From: Candidatus Eiseniibacteriota bacterium
GTDB lineage: Bacteria > Eisenbacteria > RBG-16-71-46 > JAGVPR01
Length of the DNA: 13,001 nucleotides
NCBI GenBank assembly: GCA_020052115.1
Contig: JAGVPR010000139.1
Coordinates: 1-13,001, forward strand
Direction of reading: 5' to 3'
Of the stretch, positions 1-8,036 are shown piece after piece. The notes under the pieces are model-generated. The model did not search any database. It saw only the letters and a list, made by a program, of their open reading frames with translations, and was not told the DNA's origin. How positions within the stretch are numbered: position 1 is the first letter of the stretch; each line of letters starts with the position of its first letter. The position numbers and the translations under genes were made by a program.

Positions 1-1
1 C

Positions 2-577
2 CTGCTCCGCGACCTCGATCGCATCGAGCGCGCGCACCGGGAGCGCTCGGTCATGGACCGCGTTCGCGCCCGCCTCCGGCTGCCCGCGCGGGAGCGTCTC
101 GTGATCGCCGAGTACCGCCCCGCGTACAAGAAATGCTTCCGGTCCTTGAACGAGGAGTGGATCCGAAAGGAGTTCCGGCTCGAGGCGCACGATCGCGAGG
201 TGCTCGCCGATCCCAACCGGCGGATCATCGCGCGAGGCGGCCGAATCCTCTTTGCGCTCTACGACGGGGAGGTCGTCGGCACATGCGCGCTGATCCGGCA
301 CCGCGACGGGTCGGTGGAGCTGGCGAAGATGGCCGTTGCGCCCTCGCACCGCCGGCGGGGGATCGGCACCGTCCTAACGCGCGCTGGAATCGAGCGCGCC
401 GCCGAGATGGGCGCGGGCGGTCTCTATCTCCGGACGAGCCCGCGACTGCGGCCCGCGCTCAGGCTCTATCGTCGCCTCGGCTTCCGGCGGGTCCCCGGCT
501 CGCCGCTTCCCGCGCCCGAATACTCGCGCGACACGATCACGATGCGGTTCAAAACGAGCCGCGGCGCCGCCAAGTGA
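2..577 (+). CDS. GNAT family N-acetyltransferase, probable C-terminal part of a MarR-GNAT fusion (5' end outside window)
   Basis: GNAT enzymes transfer an acetyl group from acetyl-CoA to an amine; the substrate here is unknown. Numbering from the ATG at 53, the fold runs from about residue 18 to 167. The acetyl-CoA-binding motif A is VAPSHRRRGIG (95-105), followed by a helix, the strand LYLRTS and the closing ALRLYRRLGFRRV. The frame is open to the window's left edge, and the upstream residues (LLRDLDRIERAHRERS) resemble the last helix of MarR regulators. From memory of the family, MarR-GNAT fusions join the two domains through a similar linker and a similar IAEYRP start of the GNAT part. I therefore treat it as truncated by the window. 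If it is a stand-alone enzyme, the best start is the GTG at 101, which has GGAG six bases upstream. The stop lies 16 nt before the next gene, so co-transcription is likely. Confidence 0.8.
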   Translation: MLRDLDRIERAHRERSVMDRVRARLRLPARERLVIAEYRPAYKKCFRSLNEEWIRKEFRLEAHDREVLADPNRRIIARGGRILFALYDGEVVGTCALIRHRDGSVELAKMAVAPSHRRRGIGTVLTRAGIERAAEMGAGGLYLRTSPRLRPALRLYRRLGFRRVPGSPLPAPEYSRDTITMRFKTSRGAAK

Positions 578-593
578 GAAAGGGAGGTTCATC

Positions 594-1961
594 ATGAGAC
601 TCAGAGGGAGTGCCGGGTTTTTCCGGCGCGCCGTTTTCGCTTTGTCCTTGGTGTTCGCGTTGGCGGCTCCGGCCAGCGGCCAGATGCGCTTCGCGAGGCC
701 GGGCGAACTGCCGCCGATTGATGCGGCGATTCGCGCAGCGATGGTGGACAGCCTCGCGACAGCGCTCGATTCGGCCTACGTGTTTCCCGACACCGCGCGG
801 GCCATGATCTCCCACGTGAAGACGAGGCTGGCCTCGGGGGATTACGACGCGATGAACGATCCGGCCGTCTTTCTGCAGGCCGTGCAGGACGACGTCTTGT
901 CCGTCTATCCCGACAAGCACTTCAGGACGGCCGCGCTCCCGCCCGCATCACCCGAGGAGACGGCGATGGCGGCCGGGCGGCACGAAGACCCCTCGGGCCG
1001 CGACCGGCTCTCGCAGAACAACTTTGGATTTCGGAAGGCGGAGATCCTGCCGGGGAACATCGGGTATCTCGAATTGACCCAGTTCGCGCCCGCGGATGCG
1101 GCCGGCGAGACTGCCGTCGGCGCCATGCAGATGCTGGCGCACTGCGATGCCGTCATCATGGACCTGCGCAGAAACGGCGGCGGCGATGCGAGCATGATCC
1201 AGCTCCTGGCGAGCTACTTCCTCGAGGAGCCGGAGCATCTCGTGAGCTGGTACGTCCGCATGGAGAACGAGACCAAGCAGTCCTGGTCGCACGCCTACGT
1301 TCCCGGCAAGCGGATGTTCGAGACTCCGCTCTACATCCTGACGAGCGGTCGCACCGGCTCTGCAGCGGAGGAGTTCACCTACGACCTGAAGAACCTCGAG
1401 CGGGCGACGGTCGTCGGCGAGAGGACGGGTGGCGCGGCGCACACCGTGACCTTCTGGTTCTACGACTTCAGCTCGTTCCGCATGGGGATCCAGATGCCCA
1501 CGGGCCGTGCGATCAGTCCTGTCACGAAGACGAACTGGGAAGGGACGGGCGTGGAGCCGAACATCGCGGTTCCCGCCGAAAGGGCATTGGCGACGGCACA
1601 GATCGAAGCGCTGCGCGCGCTGGAGGAGAAGGCCGAGGACGAAGAGGCTCGCCGGCGGATCTCCTGGGCGCGCACCTCGCTCGAGGCGGAGCAAAAGCCC
1701 GTCACGCTGAAGCGCAGTCAACTCCCGTCGTACGCGGGCGTCTACGGCCCACGCCGCCTCTCCGTGGACGGCGAGACGCTCTGCTCCCAGCGGGAAGGCG
1801 GTCCGAGGATCCGCCTCGCCCCGATGGGTGAGGACCTCTTCAAGGTCGCCGATGCCGATGACGTGCGCTTCCGGTTCGCTCGGGATGAGCGCGGTCGCGT
1901 CGCGAAGCTCACCGTGACGTTCCTGGATGGGCGCGAGGATGTCTCGGACCGTGCGAAGTAG
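594..1961 (+). CDS. Exported S41 family peptidase (C-terminal-processing/IRBP-like)
   Basis: Serine peptidase of family S41, probably acting in the periplasm or at the outer membrane on an unknown substrate. The 455-residue product opens with a signal peptide (MRLRGSAGFFRRAVF, then a hydrophobic run, cleavage near ASG-Q30). Residues about 41-112 resemble the helical N-terminal domain of IRBP-like S41 proteins. The peptidase core spans about 152-330: NIGYLELTQF, the DLRRNGGGD segment (190-198), TSGRTGSAAEEF (250-261) with probable nucleophile Ser256, then Lys266 and VGERTGGAA. Residues about 340-455 form a C-terminal extension, first charged and helical and then beta-rich, that I cannot assign. 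There is no PDZ domain. The start has a strong AGGGAGG at 580-586. It lies 16 nt after the acetyltransferase and 58 nt before the next gene. The family call is secure; the physiological role is not. Confidence 0.9.
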   Translation: MRLRGSAGFFRRAVFALSLVFALAAPASGQMRFARPGELPPIDAAIRAAMVDSLATALDSAYVFPDTARAMISHVKTRLASGDYDAMNDPAVFLQAVQDDVLSVYPDKHFRTAALPPASPEETAMAAGRHEDPSGRDRLSQNNFGFRKAEILPGNIGYLELTQFAPADAAGETAVGAMQMLAHCDAVIMDLRRNGGGDASMIQLLASYFLEEPEHLVSWYVRMENETKQSWSHAYVPGKRMFETPLYILTSGRTGSAAEEFTYDLKNLERATVVGERTGGAAHTVTFWFYDFSSFRMGIQMPTGRAISPVTKTNWEGTGVEPNIAVPAERALATAQIEALRALEEKAEDEEARRRISWARTSLEAEQKPVTLKRSQLPSYAGVYGPRRLSVDGETLCSQREGGPRIRLAPMGEDLFKVADADDVRFRFARDERGRVAKLTVTFLDGREDVSDRAK

Positions 1962-2019
1962 TCGGGGCGGGATTTCCCGAGGCGACCGTCGTGACGCGGC
2001 CGCAGGATGGAGGCAGCAC

Positions 2020-2958
2020 ATGAAGAACGCGGCGCTCGTGATCGTCTCTTCGTTGGTGCTCGCACTCCTTCTCGCCGTGGCGGTCGCGGTTTCCAGAGCG
2101 CAAAGGGCCGACTTCGGCTGGAAGCCTGCGGTCGTCAAGCCGGCCTTCGCATCGGTGCACCCGCGAGTCGTGTTCGACGAGGGGCACTGCAACGCGTCCA
2201 CGGCGGGCCTCGGGGGACGCTACCTGCCGTTTGGCCGCCTGCTGAGAGCCGACGGGTATGACTTCCGCAGAAGGGGACGGGCTTTCGCCGCCGGATGCTT
2301 CGATGGCGCGCAGGTCCTCGTTATCGCGAACGCGGCCGGGGCGCCGAAGCCGCAGTTCATGGGGGTCAATCTCCCGGTGCGCACGAGTCGGGAGCGCGGC
2401 GATCCGGCCTTCACGCCCGAGGAGGTCACTCTCGTCCGCAAATGGGTGGAAGGAGGAGGGTCGCTCCTGCTCATCGCGGACCACGCCCCGATGGGCGCCG
2501 CATCCGAAGCCCTGAGCGCCGCCTTCGGGGTGAAGATGAACAAAGGGTTCGTCGAGGTGCCGGACGAGTTGTCGGATCCTCTGCTGTTCTCGAGGGGAAA
2601 CGGGCGGCTCGGAGATCATCCCATTCTCTCAGGAGAGGGGCCGGAAACCGCCGTGAGGCGCGTCATGACCTTCACGGGACAGTCGCTGGAAGGTCCTGCC
2701 GGCTCCTCCGTCCTCTTGCGGCTTCCGGAGTCCGCAATCGAGTACGTGCCGGCGGGGTCGGAGCTGCGGCCGCAACCCGCCGGGGAGGCGCAGGGCGTCG
2801 CCCTCGAATGGGGTCGGGGACGGGTCGTCGTCCTCGGAGAGGCGGGCATGCTGACGGCGCAGGTGGCGGAGGGTAAGCCCTTCGGAATGAACCTCGCCGG
2901 CAACGACAACCGTCAGTTCGCCCTCAACGTGATGCACTGGCTGTCGCGCAGGCTGTAG
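2020..2958 (+). CDS. DUF4350-like, GATase-like fold membrane-anchored protein
   Basis: A 312-residue protein with one N-terminal hydrophobic segment (residues 5-26), so either membrane-anchored or secreted. The rest looks like the glutamine-amidotransferase-like Rossmann fold of DUF4350-type proteins: VVFDEGHCN (50-58), AQVLVIANAAG, FTPEEVTLVRKWVEGGGSLLLIADHAP (131-157), a GDHPI loop (198-202), GRGRVVVLGEAGMLTAQ (265-281) and the closing NRQFALNVMHWL. I see no catalytic Cys-His-Glu triad, so a binding or scaffolding role is as likely as catalysis. The frame is open back to 1927, but the ATG at 2020 has GGAGG at 2009-2013 with ideal spacing and begins the hydrophobic segment, so I chose it. 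It follows the S41 peptidase by 58 nt on the same strand and is probably co-transcribed. Function unknown. Confidence 0.78.
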   Translation: MKNAALVIVSSLVLALLLAVAVAVSRAQRADFGWKPAVVKPAFASVHPRVVFDEGHCNASTAGLGGRYLPFGRLLRADGYDFRRRGRAFAAGCFDGAQVLVIANAAGAPKPQFMGVNLPVRTSRERGDPAFTPEEVTLVRKWVEGGGSLLLIADHAPMGAASEALSAAFGVKMNKGFVEVPDELSDPLLFSRGNGRLGDHPILSGEGPETAVRRVMTFTGQSLEGPAGSSVLLRLPESAIEYVPAGSELRPQPAGEAQGVALEWGRGRVVVLGEAGMLTAQVAEGKPFGMNLAGNDNRQFALNVMHWLSRRL

Positions 2959-2990
2959 GGGCGCGCTCGAAAACCTCGATCGGCGCGGGT

Positions 2991-3653
<663 letters not shown>

Positions 3654-3940
3654 CTCGCTCCTCTAATCCTGAGTCCGTCCATCGAGATCGTCCTCGATGA
3701 CGAAGAGAAAGCTGTGCGGATATCCCGTCGCCGGGAAGGCCCGATCCGATGCAGCCGGACCGGCGATCGCTGACGTCTGAAATGAGATTAGCCGAACGGC
3801 AGGCGCGCCGCTCGATCAAAGAGTCACTCGATTTCTCCTTCCGCGCTAGAATGCCCCGCGGCGGATCCGGCGCCGTGCGTGCCCGGCGCGTGGCCCGCTG
3901 CGATGATCCGGGTGAGGCAGGAGGCGAAGGGAGGAGGACG

Positions 3941-6082
3941 ATGATGAAGCGTGCGGCGCCGTTCTTCCTGTTCCTGTGCGCGCTGGTGAGCGCGCGGGGC
4001 GCAAGGCTCGAAGCGGACTCCACGGCACCCGATGCCCTGGATGAGGCGCTCTCCGCGGCCGGCCTCACGCGTGCGGATCTCGGCTGGGAGGCCCGCGGCT
4101 GGTGGGAGCGCTATCCCCAGGACATTCCGTACAAGCTGCGCCACTTCGACGACCTCTGCGCCGAACCGACGGCGGTCGTTCCCTTCATTCGCGTGATGGG
4201 TGCAACGCTCGCGCAGACGCTCGCGCCCGAGATGGTGTCGGGGAAGAAGGGTGAGCGGGGCGCCGGCGCGCTCTTCCGGGCTGTTCACGATCTCGGGGTC
4301 AACAAGCGCTACGGCGCGACACGCGCCTTCTCGGCCAATCTGACGGCGGAGAGGACCCCGCTCGCCGCGGCGCTGCTCGAGACGTGGAGGGCGCACGGGC
4401 GCTCCACCCGCTTCGTCTCTTTCGGGCAGGAGTCGCCTTATCCGGTTGTCGAGAAGGAGCTCGAACGGATCTGCGCGGGCGTGCCGCCGGAGGTGAGCGG
4501 CATCCTGGGGAAGCTGGTCCTCGATCTTCTCGATGCGCGCGACTGGGCCGAGCGCGCGTTCCGGAGCGTGGATCTCGAGACGCGCCGGCAGATCGCCGCG
4601 CGGCTCGATCTGGGGGCCGAGGAGACGGACGCGCTCGAATACGAGCCGGCGATGGACGACGCGGCGCATGCCTGGGACGAGGCGAGCCTGTGGTATGCAG
4701 GGTTGAAGACGGTCGAAGCGCTCGACGTCGCGCGGCTGGCCCTGGCCGACACGATCCCCGATCTGGCCGGCAGTGGTTCCATCGGGAAGCTCCACCTTTC
4801 GATCGAGACGCCGTCCGGGCTCATCGTCGTGGACGGCACGGGGCGCGGTTCGATTGACCTCCCGGAGAGCGGCGCGTTTCTCGTCGTGGACCTCGGAGGC
4901 GATGACCGCTACTCGGGGCCCGCGGGCGCTTCGAGTCCGACGAATCCGCTGGGCGCCGCGCTCGATCTCGGCGGCGACGATCTCTATGAAGCAGCGGATG
5001 GCGCATTCGGCGCCGGGATCACTGGCGTCGGCGTGCTCGTGGATGCCGGCGGTCACGACCGCTACCGTGCGCGGACTCTCGGAGAGGGCGCCGGGCACTT
5101 CGGCCTGGGGGCCCTTCTCGATCTCGATGGGAACGATCGGTACGAGCTCGGCTACAGCGGACAAGGCGCCGGTTTCTTCGGCATCGGCCTGCTCGTTGAT
5201 CTCTCCGGCGGCGACACGTACACGCTCTGGAGCGACGGTCAGGGCTTCGGCGGCGTGGCCGGCGTCGGCGTGCTCGCCGACCGGACCGGCGACGACGTCT
5301 ACGAGGCCGTGACCGACCCGGCTGTCACGGGACGCGCGTCGTATCATTCCGAACTCAACATCGCCGTCAGCGACGCGCAGGGCTGCGCCATGGGCCGCCG
5401 CGGAGATGGATCCGACGGACACTCGTGGGCCGGCGGCCTCGGGGGGCTCCTCGACGGATCCGGCAACGACCGCTACACCGCCGGCAACTGGGCCCAGGGC
5501 TGCGGCTACTGGTTCGGGACCGGCTTCATCTGGGACGGCTCCGGCGATGACGAGTACCGCGCGAACGGCTGGGCCTCGGGTTCCGGCGCCCACTTCTGCA
5601 TTGGCGCCGTCGTGGACGAATCGGGGGACGATCTCCACTCAGTCGCCCAGAACTGGGGGCCGGCCTTCGGGCATGACTTCACGGTCGCAGTGCTCTACGA
5701 CGGGTCGGGTGACGACCGGTACGAGTGCGGCAACGAGGGTGTGGGTCACTCGATCAATCGCAGCGTCGCGCTCTGCCTGGACGGCAGCGGCGACGACCAC
5801 TATGCATTCCTCACGGGGGGGAGGAGGCCGGGGCTCACCAACTTCGACGCGCGCTTCCTGGACCGGAAGGCGACGTCCGTCTACTGGACCGAATCCACCT
5901 CGGTGGGGCTCTTTCTCGATGCGGGAGGCGTTGATGAGTATCCCGCGGGGCTCGAGGATGGGGTGACGCGCGTGGACGACGCGGAGAGCGACAACGCAAG
6001 GGCGCGGAACTTCGGCATCTTCATGGACCGCGCCGGCGGCGTAATCAATCTCGATCGCCCGCTAGGCGGGCACAGACGTTGA
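3941..6082 (+). CDS. Secreted protein with twelve GDD-Y repeats, probable beta-solenoid
   Basis: Not a family I can name. The 713-residue product starts with a signal peptide (MMKRAAPFFLFLCALVSARG). Residues about 26-275 look alpha-helical and contain several Trp and acidic patches. From about 285 there is a repeat array with the core motif [SGT]-G-[DN]-D-x-[YH] starting at residues 319, 344, 370, 396, 422, 449, 507, 534, 561, 589, 616 and 662. Most units are 25-28 residues apart, with consensus xGDDxY-x6-QGxGxxxGxGxLxD. Such regular Gly/Asp repeats suggest a beta-solenoid with possible calcium binding, similar in idea to RTX but with a longer, different unit. The start is one of two adjacent ATGs (3941 and 3944) behind GGAGGAGG at 3930-3937; the spacing favours 3944. 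The frame is open back to 3749 without support. It stands alone, convergent with the next gene. Confidence 0.85.
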   Translation: MMKRAAPFFLFLCALVSARGARLEADSTAPDALDEALSAAGLTRADLGWEARGWWERYPQDIPYKLRHFDDLCAEPTAVVPFIRVMGATLAQTLAPEMVSGKKGERGAGALFRAVHDLGVNKRYGATRAFSANLTAERTPLAAALLETWRAHGRSTRFVSFGQESPYPVVEKELERICAGVPPEVSGILGKLVLDLLDARDWAERAFRSVDLETRRQIAARLDLGAEETDALEYEPAMDDAAHAWDEASLWYAGLKTVEALDVARLALADTIPDLAGSGSIGKLHLSIETPSGLIVVDGTGRGSIDLPESGAFLVVDLGGDDRYSGPAGASSPTNPLGAALDLGGDDLYEAADGAFGAGITGVGVLVDAGGHDRYRARTLGEGAGHFGLGALLDLDGNDRYELGYSGQGAGFFGIGLLVDLSGGDTYTLWSDGQGFGGVAGVGVLADRTGDDVYEAVTDPAVTGRASYHSELNIAVSDAQGCAMGRRGDGSDGHSWAGGLGGLLDGSGNDRYTAGNWAQGCGYWFGTGFIWDGSGDDEYRANGWASGSGAHFCIGAVVDESGDDLHSVAQNWGPAFGHDFTVAVLYDGSGDDRYECGNEGVGHSINRSVALCLDGSGDDHYAFLTGGRRPGLTNFDARFLDRKATSVYWTESTSVGLFLDAGGVDEYPAGLEDGVTRVDDAESDNARARNFGIFMDRAGGVINLDRPLGGHRR

Positions 6083-6151
6083 CAAGCGCAAGGTCATGGA
6101 GGAGCAGCGACCCGGCGCTGAGCGGCCACGCACTGCTTTTGGCGAGCCCGA

Positions 6152-7099
6152 TCAGGGTCCCCAGGGGTAACCGTGCCTCTCAACACATGCGGTGTCCGAT
6201 CCGGCCGGGCCCAAAGCGAAGGTGAACGACAGCGGATCGTCGCCCTCGGGCACATGGGGCTCGACGATCTCCATGCGGTAGGTGCTCCCCGGCGCGAGAC
6301 CGTGGATCTCGTAGCTGAGGTCGTAGAGGCACTCGCAGTTGCAGAGGCCGTTTCCGTACTCGATGATGCGGATGGTGTCTGCGATCACCGTCACGACACC
6401 CCCGAGAGAGTCGGCACAGCAGTTGGCGGCCGCGTTCACGTGTGTGAGGTGAAGCACCCAGGATCCGTCCCAGTCCCAGCGGGCGCAGTCGAGCGTCATG
6501 GATGTGGCCGCGACGGCTCTCGGGCCGGTCTTGCAGCCCGTCGCGCCGATGAACGTTCCGCCGGGATCCGTCCCTCCCTGCCATGGATAGTGGCTCCGGC
6601 TCACGCACAACGTGTCCGCGGGCGCCGATGCGAGATCAATCGCGAAGGAGAGAGGCTCGTCACCCTCCTGGATGTACAGCTCGGCGACTTCGATCCGATA
6701 TGGGCCCGATGACAGCTCGTGGATTTCGTAGTCCACGTCATAGAGGCACAGGCAGCGACACGGGCCTTCCGGCAACGTCTCCTTCTCCTTGATGCGGATG
6801 GTGCCTCCTTCCACGGTGATGTCCGCTGAGATCGCGGACGGGCAACAGTTGAAGGCGGCATCGCTGTGCTTCACTCTCAGTAGGCTCTTGCCGTCGTAGG
6901 TGTAGAGAAGGCAGTCGGACCCAGACGGCGCTGCGATCTTGCCGTCGCCGGACTTGCAGCCGCTGTACTGTGCGAGACGCCCCCAGGCCTTGCCGGAGGG
7001 CTTGGTCCCATCGTCATCGGAGCAGGCGGGGAGTAGTGCGAGAGCGGAGACGACCGCGGCGAGCGGAACGGCCCGACGTGCCCAGGAAGAACGGATCAT
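6152..7099 (-). CDS. Lipoprotein with two tandem copies of an eight-cysteine domain
   Basis: A 315-residue lipoprotein: signal peptide with lipobox LPAC (Cys26), then an acidic SDDD tail. The mature part is two copies of one domain, about residues 46-174 and 187-315. Each copy starts GCK and ends near YPW and holds eight cysteines in the same order: C, C, CC, CxCxC, C. These are Cys48, 63, 85, 86, 114, 116, 118 and 165 in copy 1, and 189, 205, 227, 228, 253, 255, 257 and 305 in copy 2. Shared segments include NCC, TIRI, CLYDxxYEIH and EGDxPLSF. The pattern suggests four disulfides or a metal site per domain; neither is proven. The ATG at 7099 follows GAGGAGGG with good spacing, and the open frame upstream to 7225 is unsupported. 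It lies 53 nt after the YCII-like gene, possibly last in that operon. No known function. Confidence 0.85.
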   Translation of the reverse strand: MIRSSWARRAVPLAAVVSALALLPACSDDDGTKPSGKAWGRLAQYSGCKSGDGKIAAPSGSDCLLYTYDGKSLLRVKHSDAAFNCCPSAISADITVEGGTIRIKEKETLPEGPCRCLCLYDVDYEIHELSSGPYRIEVAELYIQEGDEPLSFAIDLASAPADTLCVSRSHYPWQGGTDPGGTFIGATGCKTGPRAVAATSMTLDCARWDWDGSWVLHLTHVNAAANCCADSLGGVVTVIADTIRIIEYGNGLCNCECLYDLSYEIHGLAPGSTYRMEIVEPHVPEGDDPLSFTFALGPAGSDTACVERHGYPWGP

Positions 7100-7152
7100 G
7101 GCATGACCCTCCTCGAAACCGGCTCTTCGGGCGGAGCGAGCGCAATGGCCCT

Positions 7153-7593
7153 CTATCGGCCGCGCGTGGTCACGGCCGCCCCCGCCGGCCGGGTGTTCAC
7201 GTACAGGCCCTTGGGGCCGTACCACGGGTGGAGTTCCACACGCAGCCGGCCGGCTTTCACGGCAGGATCGTTGTCCGTCAGCGCCCTGGCCTCCTCGAGG
7301 CTCTCCGTCCGGAAGACGAAGAGGCCGCGGAGATCCCCCGAGTCGGTAACCGGCCCGGCGAGCACGAGCTTCCCATCCCGCGCCAGCTTCTGCAAATTCA
7401 GCAGATGCTCTTCCTGGAGGCGCTTGACGTCGGGCGAGGTGTCCGGAGTCCAGGTCGGGCCGTGAAAGATGAGACCGACGTAATACGTCGTCATCTCGTC
7501 ATCGAGGCCCTTGTCCCGGGGCGGTCCGAGGAACCAAGGACGACACCCGCTCAAGAGCACGCAGGCCCAGACGAAGAGAACCAACCGCCTCAC
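7153..7593 (-). CDS. YCII-related domain lipoprotein
   Basis: A 146-residue exported protein with signal peptide and lipobox LLSGC (Cys17), so probably anchored in the membrane. Residues about 36-125 form a YCII-like domain (dimeric alpha-beta barrel fold): YYVGLIFHGP, EEHLLNLQKLARDGKLVLAGPVTDSG, GLFVFRTESLEEARALTDNDPAVKAGRLRVELHPW. His63 and Asp84 sit where YCII proteins have a conserved His-Asp pair thought to form a putative active site; no reaction is established. Most YCII proteins are cytoplasmic, so a lipoprotein form is less usual. The start is GTG, preceded by GGGAGGTGA. It overlaps the stop of the upstream ygbA-like gene (GTGA), which indicates translational coupling. Confidence 0.85.
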   Translation of the reverse strand: MRRLVLFVWACVLLSGCRPWFLGPPRDKGLDDEMTTYYVGLIFHGPTWTPDTSPDVKRLQEEHLLNLQKLARDGKLVLAGPVTDSGDLRGLFVFRTESLEEARALTDNDPAVKAGRLRVELHPWYGPKGLYVNTRPAGAAVTTRGR

Positions 7594-8000
7594 AGGTCAC
7601 CTCCCGGGTCTTCGGTCGCCGCTTCGCGCGGGGAGCCGCCGGCGGCGCGGGCTTTACGGTTGGAGAGCGGGGGCGAGGGCCGCCGTCCCTCCATCATGTG
7701 GAAGATCGCGAGAATCGGGTGCCTCCAGAGCATGCGCGGTCCCGCGTAGCGCATCACGAGCCGGACCTGCTCGCGGCGCGCCGGTTGGTAACAGTGAATC
7801 GGGCAGTTGACGCAGGTCGGCTTCTCGGCGCCGAAAGGACACCTCTCCAGGCGAGACGATGCGTATTCGGAAAGCTCCGAGCACTCCGGACAAAGGCCGC
7901 GCGGCGTGCCGTGGCGATCACGGCAGTACACGGAGATCATCGCCTGGATCGTCCGGCACTCCCGCCGGAGCCGCCGCGACGGTGAATCGAACACGCTCAC
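7590..8000 (-). CDS. ygbA: YgbA-like protein (nitrous oxide-stimulated promoter family)
   Basis: A 136-residue protein of the YgbA_NO family, named for the E. coli gene induced by nitric oxide through the repressor NsrR. Recognition rests on the cysteine-rich core and the RREQVRLVMRYAGPRMLWRHPILAI segment (75-99). Cysteines lie at 15, 26, 37, 40, 54, 63, 66 and 70, including CPEC, CPFG and CVNCPIHC, which suggests a metal or iron-sulfur site. The last 30 residues are a low-complexity tail outside the family core. The start is GTG with an upstream GAGGAAA. The gene is 36 nt after the DinB-like gene, and its stop overlaps the start of the YCII-like lipoprotein, so the two are probably translated together. 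A nitrosative-stress role is inferred from the family; I see no NsrR-type operator nearby. Confidence 0.87.
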   Translation of the reverse strand: MSVFDSPSRRLRRECRTIQAMISVYCRDRHGTPRGLCPECSELSEYASSRLERCPFGAEKPTCVNCPIHCYQPARREQVRLVMRYAGPRMLWRHPILAIFHMMEGRRPSPPLSNRKARAAGGSPREAATEDPGGDL

Positions 8001-8036
8001 GAGATTTCCTCAGCCGCCCCGGGGCGAGCGACCGCC

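Noticed and set aside
948..2201. Open frame of 417 codons on the minus strand across the S41 gene
   Set aside because: It lies opposite a clear S41 peptidase, crosses the gene boundary and has biased low-complexity composition with no motif.
3680..3699. 7-bp inverted repeat CATCGAG/CTCGATG between msrA and the repeat-protein gene
   Set aside because: Short enough to arise by chance in a 287-nt GC-rich gap, with no promoter to link it to.
3847..3852. TAGAAT as a -10 box for the repeat-protein gene
   Set aside because: Five of six bases match, but no acceptable -35 and no extended -10 TG is present at the right distance.
3824..5638. Long open frame (604 codons) on the minus strand, antisense to the repeat protein
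   Set aside because: Its length comes from the high GC content and the repeated codons opposite; the product is Arg/Val/Glu/Ala-rich without any recognisable domain, while the plus strand has a signal peptide, ribosome site and ordered repeats.
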